From positions 1 through 59,758 of the forward strand of contig CAUVBP010000006.1 in the NCBI GenBank assembly GCA_963550135.1: a DNA stretch of 59,758 bases, given 5' to 3'. How positions within the stretch are numbered: the first letter of the stretch is position 1; each line of letters begins with the position of its first letter. A model generated the notes under the pieces. That model made no database searches. It was given only the letters and a program-made list of their open reading frames with translations, and was not told the DNA's origin. Below, piece by piece: positions 59,085-59,758 of this stretch. The DNA comes from Saccharimonas sp963550135 (GTDB taxonomy: Bacteria; Patescibacteriota; Saccharimonadia; Saccharimonadales; Saccharimonadaceae). Position numbers and translations under genes: made by a program.

Positions 59085-59666
59085 TTATAAGGATGTTTTT
59101 GCTTGATCGTTGTCGTTATGTTTATTGTAAATTTTATCGGTTATAGCGAGAAGTGCATTTGATTTTTCTGCTTCGGTCGAGTGGGTATAGATTTGCAAGG
59201 TTGTTGTTATTGAAGAATGTCCAAGGATAACTTGTGCATCTTTCGCCGAGACGTTAGCTTCTTTGAGCATTGTAGCAACGCTGTGGCGAATCTCATGAAG
59301 CGTTATCTCTTTTAATCCCACTTTTCGAGCAGCATCTTTAAATGTTTTGATAAAACTTCTACCGTCTATCGGGTTGCCTTTTTTAGTAAGGTAGAGAAGT
59401 TCGTCGCCATCTTGATAGAGCCGTCGTTCATATTCTGCTTGCAGCTCCTGTTTTATACTCGGCAGAAGCGGCAAATCGCGAACACTTGCCCTTGTTTTGA
59501 GTGAGCCGATTTTTGGCTCATGTCCTACGAGATAAACTTGCTGCCTGATATGTATAGTGTTTTCGGTAAAGTCAATGTCTTTCCAGTGCAAGCCAAACGC
59601 TTCGCCGCGTCGTAATTCATAATGACACATGACAAGGAATAAACCGTAGTATGGATGGTCTGTCAT
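59085..59666 (-). CDS. Tyrosine recombinase/integrase, catalytic domain only
   Basis: 193 aa. All catalytic residues are visible: Arg19 (YELRRGEAFGL), His125-x-x-Arg128 (LHEIRHSVATML), His151 (LGHSSITTT), Tyr161 (LQIYTHS). The N-terminal SAM-like core-binding domain is missing. Codons upstream of the ATG to the in-frame TAA at 59735 read like integrase (LLKLVAYTGEHYSIFKAFYS) but contain no start codon. So either a 5' truncated remnant or a second start is used. It marks one edge of an element in tRNA-Leu(TAG). Confidence 0.8.
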   Translation of the reverse strand: MTDHPYYGLFLVMCHYELRRGEAFGLHWKDIDFTENTIHIRQQVYLVGHEPKIGSLKTRASVRDLPLLPSIKQELQAEYERRLYQDGDELLYLTKKGNPIDGRSFIKTFKDAARKVGLKEITLHEIRHSVATMLKEANVSAKDAQVILGHSSITTTLQIYTHSTEAEKSNALLAITDKIYNKHNDNDQAKTSL

Positions 59667-59689
59667 AGAGTAAAATGCTTTAAAAATGC

Positions 59690-59695
59690 TATAAT
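59690..59695 (+). promoter_or_regulatory. -10 element of the gene leaving the window
   Basis: Extended TGC-TATAAT on the plus strand, with SD AAGGAGG at 59721-59727. Confidence 0.55.
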
Positions 59696-59734
59696 GCTCT
59701 CCAGTATAGGCAACAAGTTTAAGGAGGAAAGATT

Positions 59735-59758
59735 ATGGATTATAAAGAAATAAAGCTT
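59735..59758 (+). CDS. Start of a gene cut by the window edge
   Basis: MDYKEIKL, following AAGGAGGAAAGATT. Too little sequence to identify; it overlaps the 5' region of the divergent integrase. Confidence 0.5.

Overview
The window looks like part of a Candidatus Saccharibacteria (TM7, Patescibacteria/CPR) chromosome. This rests on four points: the split str/S10/spc/alpha ribosomal loci, no rpmD (uL30) between rpsE and rplO (a CPR-wide loss), very compact genes, and a small-parasite gene set with an F-type ATP synthase but no respiratory genes in view. TGA serves as an ordinary stop (for example at atpG and atpI), so this is not a UGA-recoding SR1/Gracilibacteria genome. The phylum call is inference.

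Layout. 1-6.6 kb (minus): rplF-rplR-rpsE-rplO, secY, infA, rpmJ, rpsM, rpsK, rpsD, rpoA. 6.7-25.4 kb: an 18.8 kb block interrupting the spc cluster. It holds a frameshifted acyltransferase with an alpha/beta hydrolase, two divergent Nudix genes, a glutaredoxin, the complete atp operon, a kinase-like gene broken by a stop, dus, a small-protein cassette with an attenuator-like leader, a UvrD-like helicase-nuclease and a P-type ATPase. 25.5-32.1 kb (minus): rplC to rpsH. 32.3-35.3 kb: a 3 kb insertion between rpsJ and rplC with a membrane protein, a frameshifted RdgB/HAM1, a MazG-DUF1653 fusion, a repeat-rich coiled-coil gene and a small membrane protein. 35.4-41.2 kb (minus): rpsJ, tuf, a membrane gene, fusA, rpsG, rpsL. 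41.3-42.7 kb: a CPBP-type protease gene followed by a textbook hammerhead ribozyme, and a 45-aa membrane peptide. 42.8-51.2 kb: an anchored protein, then rpoC and rpoB. 51.4-55 kb: two small membrane-protein cassettes, clpP under a perfect CIRCE operator, and tig. 55-59.8 kb: a HisRS-like paralogue, tRNA-Leu(CAG) behind imperfect tandem repeats, a FAD-linked oxidase, then half of tRNA-Leu(TAG) beside a catalytic-domain-only tyrosine integrase, i.e. one edge of a mobile element.

Regulation. Many non-ribosomal genes have a -10 hexamer only 6-8 nt before the start codon, implying leaderless mRNAs. Most ribosomal and cassette genes instead carry purine-rich Shine-Dalgarno (SD) sequences. The cassette genes have their own promoters, structured leaders or tails, and stop codons inside hairpins.

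Most notable: the minus-strand type III hammerhead ribozyme at 41403-41457; an RNA polymerase beta' subunit lacking the cysteines of both structural zinc sites (with a cysteine-free bL36); widespread leaderless starts; an attenuator-like leader at 18957-19084; and three genes with single disabling lesions in otherwise intact reading frames.
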